Origin: Zhongshania sp.
GTDB taxonomy: Bacteria; Pseudomonadota; Gammaproteobacteria; Pseudomonadales; Spongiibacteraceae
Assembly (NCBI GenBank): GCA_018066965.1
Contig: JAGPVP010000044.1
Span: 19,116 to 83,115 of the forward strand
Direction of reading: 5' to 3'
Length of the DNA: 64,000 bases
Shown: one piece after another, positions 26,307-35,116 of the stretch
Position numbering within the stretch: the first letter of the stretch is position 1
Layout: each line of letters begins with the position of its first letter
Translations under genes and position numbers: made by a program
The notes under the pieces: generated by a model
Databases searched by the model: none
The model's input: the letters and a program-made list of their open reading frames with translations, nothing else
Told to the model about the DNA's origin: nothing

Positions 26307-27374
26307 TTAGTTTTGTCGCGAAAGACCGTGGCTTGCATCCAAAAACTTATCAGCATGAATATTCTCTGGGGTAATACCCAGCTTTAATACCGTGTCTGTC
26401 ACGGCATCGATCATTGGCGGCGGCCCACACAAGTAAACTTGCGTTTCATTAGACAAATACTGAGCGGCAACTTGCTCGATAGCCATGTTCACAAACCCAG
26501 TGTGGCCGGTCCAGCCGCTGTCCTCTGGCTCATTTGACAGTACCGGCACAAACGTAAACGCGCCGTCCCATTTAGCGGCAATTTCCTCAATACGCTCTAA
26601 ACAGTACAAGTCTTCTTGGGTACGAGCCCCAAAAAGCATAATGCACGGGCGACCCAAGGGCGATTTAGCCGCCTGTTCGAGTAAACTTACAATAGGCGCC
26701 AAACCACTACCACCACCCACACAAATAATGGGGGCCTTGCCATCGCGCAACCAGAAGTTACCCGAGGGCCCATGGACTTTCACGTTCTTACTGTCGAGCT
26801 TCCCGTCAAACAACATGCCCGTAAACTCACCGCCTGGCACTTGTCGAATAAATAGCTCAATTTCTCGGCAACCGTCTTCAGCTGGTGGCAAGGCGAAAGA
26901 ATAAGAGCGTGCGGCAAGGCCTTCATCGACCTCTAATTGCACATATTGACCCGCATCAAACCAAATTGGCCTATCCAGCAAAATGGTCACTTTCTTAGTG
27001 TCGTGGGTGAGATTTTCAGTCTTAATGATCTTGCCGTCATAATCTTCCGGCGGGTGCAGCTGCTTTAACTCGAAATTTGGAATATTGAGGGTGACATCGC
27101 TTTTCAGTGCACTTTGACACGTTAATATAATGCCGCTCTGCAATTCATCGGCTTCCAAAACATACGCAAAATCAGTTAATTCTTTGATTTTACCTTCGGC
27201 CAACTTGCACTTGCAGCTACCGCAGGTCCCAACCGTGCAGCTGTGCGGCATGGCATAGCCATGGGAAAGCCCCGCTTCTAGCACTGATTGGCCAGGCTTT
27301 ACCTCGAAGCTCACGCCTGCCGGTAATATTGTGACCGTCCTAGGGGAGGGTTTTAGAAAATCAAAAAGTGCCAC
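26307..27374 (-). CDS. Ferredoxin-NAD(P)H reductase with N-terminal plant-type [2Fe-2S] domain
   Basis: 355 residues. Cys46, Cys51, Cys54 and Cys86 bind a plant-type cluster (SCTVGTCGSCKC then LTCQ). The FAD site is RSYSFALPP near 150 and the NAD(P)H site VGGGSGLAPIVS near 222, with CGPPPMID near 320. The domain order matches XylA/CymAb-type monooxygenase reductases. It heads the reductase-ALDH-ADH unit, like a reductase of a methyl-hydroxylating enzyme, but no hydroxylase gene is adjacent. It may instead, or in addition, feed the cumate dioxygenase ferredoxin, which lacks its own reductase. Confidence 0.92.
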   Translation of the reverse strand: MALFDFLKPSPRTVTILPAGVSFEVKPGQSVLEAGLSHGYAMPHSCTVGTCGSCKCKLAEGKIKELTDFAYVLEADELQSGIILTCQSALKSDVTLNIPNFELKQLHPPEDYDGKIIKTENLTHDTKKVTILLDRPIWFDAGQYVQLEVDEGLAARSYSFALPPAEDGCREIELFIRQVPGGEFTGMLFDGKLDSKNVKVHGPSGNFWLRDGKAPIICVGGGSGLAPIVSLLEQAAKSPLGRPCIMLFGARTQEDLYCLERIEEIAAKWDGAFTFVPVLSNEPEDSGWTGHTGFVNMAIEQVAAQYLSNETQVYLCGPPPMIDAVTDTVLKLGITPENIHADKFLDASHGLSRQN

Positions 27375-27729
27375 ACCTTACTCCTGACCATCAGCGCAAA
27401 AATAAGCCACTACTGATCTGCTCATTAATAATTAGGTTTATAGGGTTAATATAAGTAAGCATACTTTTTATGTCAACACGAACTGACGTAAATTCAATAT
27501 AGACCAACACAGCCACCCTGCAGCGAAATTACCCTTCTTAATAAAGTAGCGGTATGTTGTAACGCCCCGTCAAAATGCACTTTGGCGAGTTGCCAGCCAA
27601 CATATATTTATGCATACTATAAGCTAGCGTATAAAATTCAAACCAAGACAATTCGGGCATTACAATTCAGCGCCACGGCATTCCTCATCAATGCTAAGCC
27701 CTTGTAATACGCGCAACCTAGGACCCAGT
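27375..27729. other. Divergent promoter region
   Basis: 355 bases between the reductase unit (minus) and the oxidoreductase-ligase unit (plus). It holds the minus promoter with the TATGCTTA motif (27448-27476) and, towards the plus genes, a near-perfect 16-base palindrome TATAAGCTAGCGTATA at 27618-27633 with one mismatched pair. No further gene is seen. Confidence 0.55.
27448..27476 (-). promoter_or_regulatory. Strong promoter of the reductase-ALDH-ADH operon with operator motif in the spacer
   Basis: On the minus strand TTGACA (27476-27471) and TATATT (27453-27448) are 17 bases apart, a near-consensus sigma-70 promoter 74 bases before the start codon. The spacer contains TATGCTTA (27463-27456), the half-site also found before the MarR gene and the acetoacetyl-CoA synthetase gene, so a repressor bound there would block RNA polymerase. 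Confidence 0.65.
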
Positions 27730-28743
27730 ATGAGCCAACTGATCAACTCGCAGGTTTTATTAAACTCACGCCCTAAGGGTATACCTCAGGCTGAGAATTT
27801 CACCATCGCCACCAGTCCTGTCGTTGCGCCGCAAGATGGCGAAGTGCTGATACGCAACCGCTACCTTTCAGTAGAGCCAGCCATGCGGGGCTGGATCTGT
27901 GACGCCGGCAACTATTCAGAGCCCGTCGGCATCAATACTGTCATGCGCTCGCTTGCGGTTGGCGAAATCGTCGAATCTAAAGACCCTGCCTATAAAGTCG
28001 GTCAGCATGTGTTGGGTATGTTTGGTTGGCAAGACTACGCCACCATGCCCGCATCAGCCATAGACCGTGTTATCGACACCAGCAAATTACCCATGTCTAC
28101 CGCACTCGGCATTTTGGGCATTAACGGCTTGGCGGCTTACTTTGCATTACTTGAGGTTGGCCTACCCAAGGCTGGCGACACCGTACTGGTGTCCACCGCA
28201 GCCGGCTCGGTAGGTTCCTGTGTTGCGCAAATTGCCAAAATTAAGGGCTGCAAAACCATTGGCATTACTAGCAGCCCCGAAAAGGTTGAGCTTTGTATTA
28301 ATGAGTTTGGCTACGACAAGGCCGTCAATTACAACTCGCCCAGCTTTGCCGAAGATCTCGCCAGCGCCTGCACCGACGGCGTAGACGTGTATTTTGACAA
28401 CACCTCCGGCCGCATCAGCGATGCCGCCTTAACACTGCTCAATCAACGCGCACGTGTCGTTATTTGCGGCACCGCATCTATATCTCAATGGGACCCGATC
28501 CCACACGGCCCGCGCGTCGAACGCCACATGCTCGTCAAGCGTGCACGCATGGAAGGTTTCGTTATTTTCGATTACGCGGACCGCTATCACGAAGGTGTCA
28601 GTCAACTTAGCGAGTGGATACTCGAAGGCCGACTACACTACAGAGAAGAAATTAAACACGGCATCGAAGAAGCCCCAGATTCAATTGCCGCACTGTATCG
28701 TGGCGACAACCTTGGCAAACGCCTTATTAAATTAGCTGACTAA
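27730..28743 (+). CDS. NADP-dependent medium-chain oxidoreductase (prostaglandin reductase/CurA type)
   Basis: 337 residues from the ATG at 27730 (AGGA upstream); the frame is open 39 bases further up. Non-zinc MDR fold: VSTAAGSVGSCVAQIAKIKGC near 155 binds NADP, with GINGLAAYFALLEVG before it. Relatives reduce the double bond of alpha,beta-unsaturated ketones or aldehydes. First gene of a plus-strand unit with an SDR, a crotonase and a CoA ligase. Reduction of an unsaturated terpenoid intermediate is a reasonable guess. Confidence 0.88.
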   Translation: MSQLINSQVLLNSRPKGIPQAENFTIATSPVVAPQDGEVLIRNRYLSVEPAMRGWICDAGNYSEPVGINTVMRSLAVGEIVESKDPAYKVGQHVLGMFGWQDYATMPASAIDRVIDTSKLPMSTALGILGINGLAAYFALLEVGLPKAGDTVLVSTAAGSVGSCVAQIAKIKGCKTIGITSSPEKVELCINEFGYDKAVNYNSPSFAEDLASACTDGVDVYFDNTSGRISDAALTLLNQRARVVICGTASISQWDPIPHGPRVERHMLVKRARMEGFVIFDYADRYHEGVSQLSEWILEGRLHYREEIKHGIEEAPDSIAALYRGDNLGKRLIKLAD

Positions 28744-28772
28744 TAGCATCGTCAACACAGAGAGATAACATC

Positions 28773-29654
28773 ATGTTTAAAGACTCAACACTAGCTAGCA
28801 AACGCGTACTCATCACTGGCGGCGGCACTGGCCTCGGCAAAGAAATCGCGAAAGGTCTTTTAAGCTACGGCGCAGAAGTCTATATCTGTGGTCGCCGAGA
28901 ATCTGTATTACAAGAGACCGTCGCTGAGCTTTCAAAAATTGGCTCAGGCAAAATTCAATACCGCGTCACCGATATTCGCGATCCCGATGCAATTGAAGCA
29001 ATGGTTGCCTCTATTTGGGAAGAAGGCCCGCTAACCGGCCTGATCAACAATGCCGCCGCCAACTTTATTTCCCCCACCAAAGATCTATCGCCACGCGGCT
29101 ATCAAGCCATTCGCTCTACCGTTATGGACGGCGCGTTTTACACCGTACTCGCTATTGGTAAGCGCTGGATAAAAGAAGGCATTAAAGGCTCTATCGTTAG
29201 CAACTTGGTAACTTGGGTTTGGACTGGCTCAGCCTATGTTGTACCGTCAGCCATGGCCAAAACCGCCATAGACTCAATGACTAAATCACTCGCTGTTGAA
29301 TGGGGACGCTACGGCATTCGCGTTAACGCCGTTGCACCCGGCCCATTCCCAACCGAAGGCGCATGGGACAAACTCAACCCCACCGGCACATCAACCGGCG
29401 CCACTGACGCAAGCACTGTACCGATGGGCCGCTACGGCGAAATGCAAGAACTCGCCAACCTGATGACCTTCTTACAAGCTGACGGCTGTGACTACATCAC
29501 CGGCCAAACCATTGGTATCGACGGCGGCCACCATCTTGCCGCACCGAGCACCTTCGCAAGCTTAGGCAGCTGGTCCGACGAAGATTGGTCGTCCGTTCGC
29601 GACTCAATTAAGTCCTCCGCTGAAAAAGAAAAATCTCAGCGTAGCGTTGGTTAA
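28773..29654 (+). CDS. SDR of the 2,4-dienoyl-CoA reductase type
   Basis: 293 residues. ITGGGTGLGKEIAKGL near 13, NNAAANF near 92, and SAYVVPSAMAKTAIDSMTKS near 160, where the usual YxxxK is replaced by the DECR-like layout. The C-terminus (CDYITGQTIGIDGG) is normal for SDRs; the tail is longer. DECR-type enzymes reduce 2,4-dienoyl-CoA with NADPH. It sits between the MDR reductase and the crotonase, 34 bases before the latter. Likely works on unsaturated ring or branched acyl-CoA. Confidence 0.88.
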   Translation: MFKDSTLASKRVLITGGGTGLGKEIAKGLLSYGAEVYICGRRESVLQETVAELSKIGSGKIQYRVTDIRDPDAIEAMVASIWEEGPLTGLINNAAANFISPTKDLSPRGYQAIRSTVMDGAFYTVLAIGKRWIKEGIKGSIVSNLVTWVWTGSAYVVPSAMAKTAIDSMTKSLAVEWGRYGIRVNAVAPGPFPTEGAWDKLNPTGTSTGATDASTVPMGRYGEMQELANLMTFLQADGCDYITGQTIGIDGGHHLAAPSTFASLGSWSDEDWSSVRDSIKSSAEKEKSQRSVG

Positions 29655-29688
29655 GTAAGCTACACGCCTTTATTTGGAGAAAAAAATA

Positions 29689-30477
29689 ATGGAACTGGAA
29701 TCCTTTTTATTTGAGATTCGCAATAACGTCGGGCACATCACTTTAAATCAGCCAGACCGCGGCAATCCGTTTGACGCAAGGTTCTGCCGAGAGTTTAAAG
29801 AAATTGCTAACGAGTGCGACGAGAACCCAGAAGTTCGCGCCGTACTCATTAACTCAAATGGACCGTATTTCAGTGTTGGCGGCGATCTCAAAACCTTTCT
29901 TGGTAATCGCGATGGATTACCAAGATTTATTAAGTCTGCCACCAGCGACCTCCACTCGGGTGTATCGCGCCTAGCTCGTGGTGATGCACCGGTAATACTG
30001 GCCTGCGACACGCTTGCTGCTGGCGGTGCAGTCGCACTCGTTGCCGCAGCAGATTATGCTCTACTAAGCGAAAAGGCGAGCGTTTACGCCGCATTTAGCG
30101 GTATCGGCTTTTCTTGCGACAGCGGCTCCTCGTATTTTATGCCGCGCCGCGTGGGGCAGCGCAAAGCTTTTGACTTCTATCTTAGAAATCAAAAATGGTC
30201 TGCGGAACAATGCTTGGAATACGGCCTAGCTAGCGAGATCATTCCAAGCGCGCAACTCGCCGAACACGCACTTGCACTGGCAGAAGAACTGGCACAAGGC
30301 CCAACCTATACATATGGGCAAATTAAAAACTTATTCCACTCCAGCCAAGAAAACACCCTAGAGGCACAGCTCGAGCAGGAAGCCCGCGCCCTCGCTGACT
30401 GCACCCGACGCGACGACACCTGGAATGCTGTCAACTCCGTTGCAAAAAAACAAAAACCCATTTTTAATTACAAATAA
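29689..30477 (+). CDS. Enoyl-CoA hydratase/isomerase (crotonase fold)
   Basis: 262 residues from the ATG at 29689 (GGAG 9 bases upstream). The oxyanion hole blocks are SVGGDLKTF near 63 and AAGGAVALVAAADYAL near 107. The usual catalytic glutamates are not evident (FSGIGFSCDSGSSYFM replaces the common PE-GL-P block), so hydration may not be its reaction; isomerisation or ring chemistry is possible. It belongs to the unit with the CoA ligase that starts 20 bases later. Confidence 0.88.
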   Translation: MELESFLFEIRNNVGHITLNQPDRGNPFDARFCREFKEIANECDENPEVRAVLINSNGPYFSVGGDLKTFLGNRDGLPRFIKSATSDLHSGVSRLARGDAPVILACDTLAAGGAVALVAAADYALLSEKASVYAAFSGIGFSCDSGSSYFMPRRVGQRKAFDFYLRNQKWSAEQCLEYGLASEIIPSAQLAEHALALAEELAQGPTYTYGQIKNLFHSSQENTLEAQLEQEARALADCTRRDDTWNAVNSVAKKQKPIFNYK

Positions 30478-30497
30478 ATAACAAGAGACCGAATACC

Positions 30498-32066
30498 ATG
30501 TGGCCCTATCCCGAGATTAAAAACGTTGCGGATATCGTTCGTTACAACGCTAAAAATTATAGCGACAAACCCGGCACCATATTTTGCGATCACACGCTAA
30601 GCTGGGCAGACATTGACGAGCTATCAAACCGCATGGCCAATGGCCTTCGTGCAGAGAACGTTGACGCAAAAGATCGCGTACTCTATTTTGCGGGCAACGC
30701 AGACGATTACTTTTTAACTATCTATGCGTCAGCAAAAATTGGCGCTGCGTTCATTCCGCTAAACTGGCGCCTGAGCGTTCCTGAAATTGCAGCCATCGTT
30801 GAAGATAGCGCGCCCAAAATAGCCCTGGTAGACCTAATCTACAAAGACACTTGGGACGAAGTTCAAAGCAAGCTCCCGCAAGCTATCAAAACGATTTACA
30901 TTGATCCTGCCAAAAAGACCAATAACCCATTTTGGCAATGGGCATCAAATTTTGAAAACACTGACCCGAACTATGTTTGCGAAGGTGACAGCACGGCGTG
31001 GCAAATTTACACTTCGGGCACCACCGGCGCGCCCAAAGGTGTAGAGCTAACCCACGCAGGTATAATGAATATGCGCCTGTGTGAGCATTTCGAGCCCGCC
31101 TACACCTGGGGAGAAACTGATCGCTACTTATTTTGCGTCCCCAGCTTTCACCTTCTCGGACTCGGGCTGTCCATGCAGGCCATGTACAACGGCGCCTGCG
31201 TCTTAATAGCGCCGCAATTTGACCCCGAAAAAGTTCTGACACTTATAAATACCCACAAACCAACACTAATGGGCTTGGCGCCAGTAATGATCCAATTCTT
31301 ACTGGATCACCCCAACGCGGCTACCACTGACTTCAGTGGAATACGCGAGATTCTATATGCCGGTTCGCCCATTTCCAAAGGGCTACTCAAGCGTGCAATC
31401 GAAGCCATTCCCTGCAAATTCATGCAGTTTTACGGCGCGACCGAGTCTGGCGGTGCCATTACCCTGCTACGACCAGACGACCACGATTTAGACAATGACA
31501 GTATTTTAACGTCCTGCGGTAAGCCGCTTCCGTTAATTGATATGAAAATTATCGATGCCGAAGGTAATTCACTGCCCGCCAATGCTCCTGGAGAAATGGT
31601 GATTCGCGCGCCATCCATTACTAAAGGCTATTGGAATAAGCCCGAAGCATGGAAGGACGTGTACGAAAATGGCTGGTATAAAACCGGCGACGTTGGCTAC
31701 TACGATGATAACGGCTACTTTTATTTGATCGACCGAGCTAAAGACATGATCGTCAGTGGTGGCGAAAATATCTATTGCTCGGAAGTCGAAAACTGCCTAT
31801 CGCTGCACGGCGCCGTTGCTGCTGCTGCCATCATTGGTGTACCCAGCGAAAAATGGGGTGAGGAAGTAAAAGCATTCATCATGTTAAAGCCTGGGCAATC
31901 CACCACTGATGCAGAACTAATTGCACATTGTAAAGCCAACCTAGCCGGCTACAAATGTCCAAAGAGTATTGAGTTTGTCAGCGACTTCCCTCGCACTGGT
32001 GCCGGCAAAGTCTCTAAAAAAGATCTCCGCGCACCCTATTGGGAAGGCCAAGGACGTTCCGTGTAA
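30498..32066 (+). CDS. Acyl/aryl-CoA ligase (AMP-binding)
   Basis: 522 residues. P-loop IYTSGTTGAPKGVEL near 172, YGATESGG near 315, GWYKTGDVGYYD near 395 and C-terminal lysine GAGKVSKKDLR near 507. Activates a carboxylic acid as its CoA ester via acyl-adenylate. Last gene of the 27730-32066 unit, followed by a terminator. Because BadH and BadI homologues lie 4.5 kb downstream, an alicyclic acid such as perillate or 4-isopropylcyclohexane carboxylate is a likely substrate (inference). Long-chain fatty acids cannot be excluded. Confidence 0.92.
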   Translation: MWPYPEIKNVADIVRYNAKNYSDKPGTIFCDHTLSWADIDELSNRMANGLRAENVDAKDRVLYFAGNADDYFLTIYASAKIGAAFIPLNWRLSVPEIAAIVEDSAPKIALVDLIYKDTWDEVQSKLPQAIKTIYIDPAKKTNNPFWQWASNFENTDPNYVCEGDSTAWQIYTSGTTGAPKGVELTHAGIMNMRLCEHFEPAYTWGETDRYLFCVPSFHLLGLGLSMQAMYNGACVLIAPQFDPEKVLTLINTHKPTLMGLAPVMIQFLLDHPNAATTDFSGIREILYAGSPISKGLLKRAIEAIPCKFMQFYGATESGGAITLLRPDDHDLDNDSILTSCGKPLPLIDMKIIDAEGNSLPANAPGEMVIRAPSITKGYWNKPEAWKDVYENGWYKTGDVGYYDDNGYFYLIDRAKDMIVSGGENIYCSEVENCLSLHGAVAAAAIIGVPSEKWGEEVKAFIMLKPGQSTTDAELIAHCKANLAGYKCPKSIEFVSDFPRTGAGKVSKKDLRAPYWEGQGRSV

Positions 32067-32085
32067 GCAAAATATTTAGGCAAAA

Positions 32086-32110
32086 AAATGCCCGCAAAGT
32101 GCGGGCATTT
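32086..32110. terminator. Bidirectional rho-independent terminator
   Basis: AAATGCCCGCA/TGCGGGCATTT, 11 perfect pairs with a 3-base loop, A-run before and T-run after. It separates the convergent CoA ligase and MarR genes. Confidence 0.93.
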
Positions 32111-32147
32111 TACTTTCTATAAGATCGCGCTCTATCAAGCTAAAACT

Positions 32148-32666
32148 CTAACCTATCTTACCCTTCATCTTGTCTAAATTTTTATTCAATTTTCTTAACA
32201 TCTCAACGCAGCTACGAACCTCTTCTACGGATATACCTTGAAGCATATCTTCGTTCGCCTGAACTGTTAGCACACGCATTTCTTTAATAACACGGCGACC
32301 TTCTGGCGTAAGATGTATACGTTTAATCCGGCGATCATTTGCATCAGCTCGGCGCTCAACCATACCCACATCTTGTAAGCGGTCAATCAAACCACCCAAG
32401 GTAACCTTACCCAAACCCATCTCATCAGCCAGATCAGACTGAGGCACACCATCACGACGCGACAGATAAGCCATTGCCCACGCCTGCGAGCGAGTAACCC
32501 TTAGCGGTTTAAACAAGTCATCAATGACGATACGACGAAGCCGAGCGGCGTCATGAATAATAAACCCCAAACGCAAAACCAAATCTTCCTCAGACTCGAG
32601 AAAGTCATTTGATAGTGCAGCGTCATACCCTAGCGACTTCCCTTTTGCAGCCATCACCGACCTCAT
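32148..32666 (-). CDS. MarR-family transcription regulator
   Basis: 172 residues. Winged helix-turn-helix: SQAWAMAYLSRRDGVPQSDLA near 60 and LGKVTLGGLIDRLQDVGMVERR, followed by the wing DRRIKRIHLTPEG near 115. MarR proteins usually repress their own and adjacent operons until a phenolic or CoA-type ligand binds. The gene lies between two catabolic units. The half-site TATGCTAA is in its own upstream region (32698-32705), and TATGCTTA before the reductase operon and acetoacetyl-CoA synthetase. A shared regulon is a testable inference. Confidence 0.92.
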   Translation of the reverse strand: MRSVMAAKGKSLGYDAALSNDFLESEEDLVLRLGFIIHDAARLRRIVIDDLFKPLRVTRSQAWAMAYLSRRDGVPQSDLADEMGLGKVTLGGLIDRLQDVGMVERRADANDRRIKRIHLTPEGRRVIKEMRVLTVQANEDMLQGISVEEVRSCVEMLRKLNKNLDKMKGKIG

Positions 32667-32837
32667 ATCGTGTATATATCAAAATATTAACTATAACTAT
32701 GCTAATCATACACTATATAGACATAGCACAAATAAGATTAATGAATCTGTAATATTACAATACGGCAGGCACCCATTATCGCCAATACCTGCCGCGCTAG
32801 AAGCCACCTACTAACGCAGAGACACCTAACGAAATTA

Positions 32838-32862
32838 AAAAAAAGGCCGCTATAAAGCGGCC
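32838..32862 (-). terminator. Rho-independent terminator without an obvious gene
   Basis: GGCCGCT/AGCGGCC, 7 GC-rich pairs with a 4-base loop. On the minus strand it is followed by a run of T. No minus-strand gene lies upstream of it for at least 280 bases, and the plus-strand gene starts beyond. Confidence 0.75.
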
Positions 32863-33097
32863 AAAGATACACTCACCTGGAAGTAAGTAATTTTAGAGGA
32901 GCAACTACAATTGAGTAAAATTTTATATTCAATAGCCACAACCCGAAAGCATCAGTATTAGCTCATGCTTGCACAATACTAGTAATAAAGCAAACTATAC
33001 GCTAGGTTATGTAACATTTGGAAATCTAAGCGTTGATTAGCGCCATTAACACCGGCGAGGTCTCGCCTATGGACGAACTTAGATAGCTAGCTTACAA

Positions 33098-33118
33098 TAT
33101 GCTTAATATCTAAGCATA
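33098..33118. promoter_or_regulatory. Perfect inverted repeat TATGCTTA-N5-TAAGCATA, candidate MarR operator
   Basis: 8-bp perfect arms, 26 bases before the start of acetoacetyl-CoA synthetase and overlapping a TACAAT -10-like box (33094-33099). The same half-site is in the promoter at 27448-27476 and near the MarR gene start. Confidence 0.6.
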
Positions 33119-33143
33119 GCAAGACCATATTAGGATCCAATTT

Positions 33144-35099
33144 ATGACGACTGCCGCCTCCGCCCAAGCACTTTGGTCACCATCCAAAGAAGACATTGAA
33201 CTCGCGAACTTGAGCACCTTTGCCAAAGGCTTAGAATCTACACATAACATTAGCTTTAAATCAGACTTCCGCGCACTACACCAATGGTCTATTCAAAATC
33301 CAGACGCCTTCTGGACCGAATGCCTCACTGCATTTGGCCTAGTGTATGACGGCGATATCAATCCAGCCCGAATCACTACCGATCAAGCGCCATTTGCCCG
33401 CTGGTTCCCTCAGTTAAATCTCAACTATGCAGAAAACATGTTGCGTTGGCCCGGCCACTGGACCGCATTGATTGAAGCCGGCGAAGAAGGCGAAGGCCGC
33501 CACTGGAGCTTTTCAGAATTGCGCTGCCGAGTGTCCCAACACCAACGCGCGCTGCGCGAACTAGGCGTCAGTGCCGGCGATTGCGTCGCCGGCGTTTTAC
33601 CCAATATTGGCGAAGCCGTTGCCATCATGCTCGCCGCTGCCAGCATTGGCGCCAGCTGGGCGTCAGTCTCTCCTGATTTTGGTATTGCCGCCGCCTTAGA
33701 CCGCCTCGGGCAGGTTCAGCCCAGTGTTTTATACTCAGTCGCGGAATATCGCTTTAACGGCAAAACTTACAATGTTGCAAACAACATCAGCAAAATAGCC
33801 GCTGACTTACCAAGCCTAAAACGTTTCGTAAAAATCGGCGGTGGCTGGCCCGAAGACAGCGCTGGCATAGCTCTAGAAGATGCCCTGCCAGCCGACAACA
33901 CCCAGCAACCTGACTTTGTTAGACTGCCCTTTCACCATCCGCTATTTGTACTGTTCACCTCCGGCACCACCGGCGCGCCCAAGTGCATTGTGCACGGTCA
34001 TGGCGGCACACTGATCCAACTTACCAAAGAGCACCAACTGCACTGTGACATCAGCGCCCAGCAGCGGGTTATCTTCCCGTCGACGCTTGGCTGGATGATG
34101 TGGAACTGGAGCATTACCGCATTGGCAAGTGGTGCTACTGTTATTCTTTATGATGGCTCAGTCATCGCGCCGGATGAGCTGTCTATTTTCCGTCTATCCG
34201 AGCAGCTACGCGTCAACACCCTAGGTTTACCCAGCGCGTTTATTGAACGCTGCGGACAAAAGCAAATAGATGTAAAAGCTCAGGTACCACTCAAAGATTT
34301 AAAATTAATTTTTGCTGGTGGTTCGGTGCTCTCCCCTGAAGGCTTTGAATACGTATACGAGCACATTTCACCAAAAGTACACCTCACTACCGGCTCTGGT
34401 GGTACAGATATCGTCTCGTGTTTTATGCTGGGCAATAAATGGCAATCGGTTTACGCTGGCGAAATGCAAGGCCCAGCCCTAGGTATGGATGTACAAATTT
34501 TTAATGAAGACGGTAAGCAGGTTATTGGTGAACGCGGCGAACTGGTCTGCTGCGCGCCTGCGCCCAGCATGCCAGTACGCTTCGCCAACGACCCTGGCAA
34601 TAAGCGCTTTACCAAGTCTTACTTTGCCGGCTTCCCAGATGTGTGGACTCACGGCGACTTTGCGGAAGAAACTATTAATGGCGGCTTTGTTATTCATGGC
34701 CGCTCAGATTCCGTTCTTAATCCCGGCGGCGTCCGCATTGGCACCGCAGAAATTTATCGCCAAGTTCAAAAAATTGAGAGTATTGAAAATTGCGTGGTCG
34801 CAGGGCAGCAATACGACAATGACGTGCGCGTTGTATTATTCGTGGTCTTAGCCGAAGGTCAAAACCTGAGCGACGAATTATGCGCTGAAATACGCCAGCT
34901 ACTTCGCGAAAATGCCTCACCGCGTCACGTACCGAAATTTATCATTGCCGTAAACGATATACCCAAAACACGCAGCGGCAAAAATGCTGAAACCGCCGTA
35001 TCTGCACTTATCAATGGCCGCGAGCCATCGCAGGTACATGCATTAGCAAACCCAGAGTCTCTAGATAACTTCCGCAATAGACCTGAGCTAGCCAAATAA
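33144..35099 (+). CDS. Acetoacetyl-CoA synthetase
   Basis: 651 residues, full length. N-terminal ACS domain with NYAENML near 95, P-loop VLFTSGTTGAPKCIVHG near 272 (the Cys and HG are typical of acetoacetyl-CoA synthetases), GSGGTDIVSCF near 418, and C-terminal KTRSGKNAETAV near 615. ATP + acetoacetate + CoA gives acetoacetyl-CoA. ATG preceded by AGGA. The CoA-transferase gene follows after 17 bases. Acetoacetate is an end product of leucine/HMG-CoA-type breakdown of isoprenoid branches, which fits the locus. Confidence 0.93.
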   Translation: MTTAASAQALWSPSKEDIELANLSTFAKGLESTHNISFKSDFRALHQWSIQNPDAFWTECLTAFGLVYDGDINPARITTDQAPFARWFPQLNLNYAENMLRWPGHWTALIEAGEEGEGRHWSFSELRCRVSQHQRALRELGVSAGDCVAGVLPNIGEAVAIMLAAASIGASWASVSPDFGIAAALDRLGQVQPSVLYSVAEYRFNGKTYNVANNISKIAADLPSLKRFVKIGGGWPEDSAGIALEDALPADNTQQPDFVRLPFHHPLFVLFTSGTTGAPKCIVHGHGGTLIQLTKEHQLHCDISAQQRVIFPSTLGWMMWNWSITALASGATVILYDGSVIAPDELSIFRLSEQLRVNTLGLPSAFIERCGQKQIDVKAQVPLKDLKLIFAGGSVLSPEGFEYVYEHISPKVHLTTGSGGTDIVSCFMLGNKWQSVYAGEMQGPALGMDVQIFNEDGKQVIGERGELVCCAPAPSMPVRFANDPGNKRFTKSYFAGFPDVWTHGDFAEETINGGFVIHGRSDSVLNPGGVRIGTAEIYRQVQKIESIENCVVAGQQYDNDVRVVLFVVLAEGQNLSDELCAEIRQLLRENASPRHVPKFIIAVNDIPKTRSGKNAETAVSALINGREPSQVHALANPESLDNFRNRPELAK

Positions 35100-35116
35100 T
35101 TTAAGGCGTAAAAAAA

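Larger units (their letters stand above)
32667..33143. other. Intergenic region with a free-standing minus-strand terminator
   Basis: 477 bases. No protein gene is supported. Besides the MarR promoter at the left and the inverted repeat at 33098-33118, it contains a terminator facing the minus strand (32838-32862) and a compact hairpin GGCGAG-GT-CTCGCC at 33054-33067. A small minus-strand RNA between about 33100 and 32838 would fit these signals. Confidence 0.45.
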
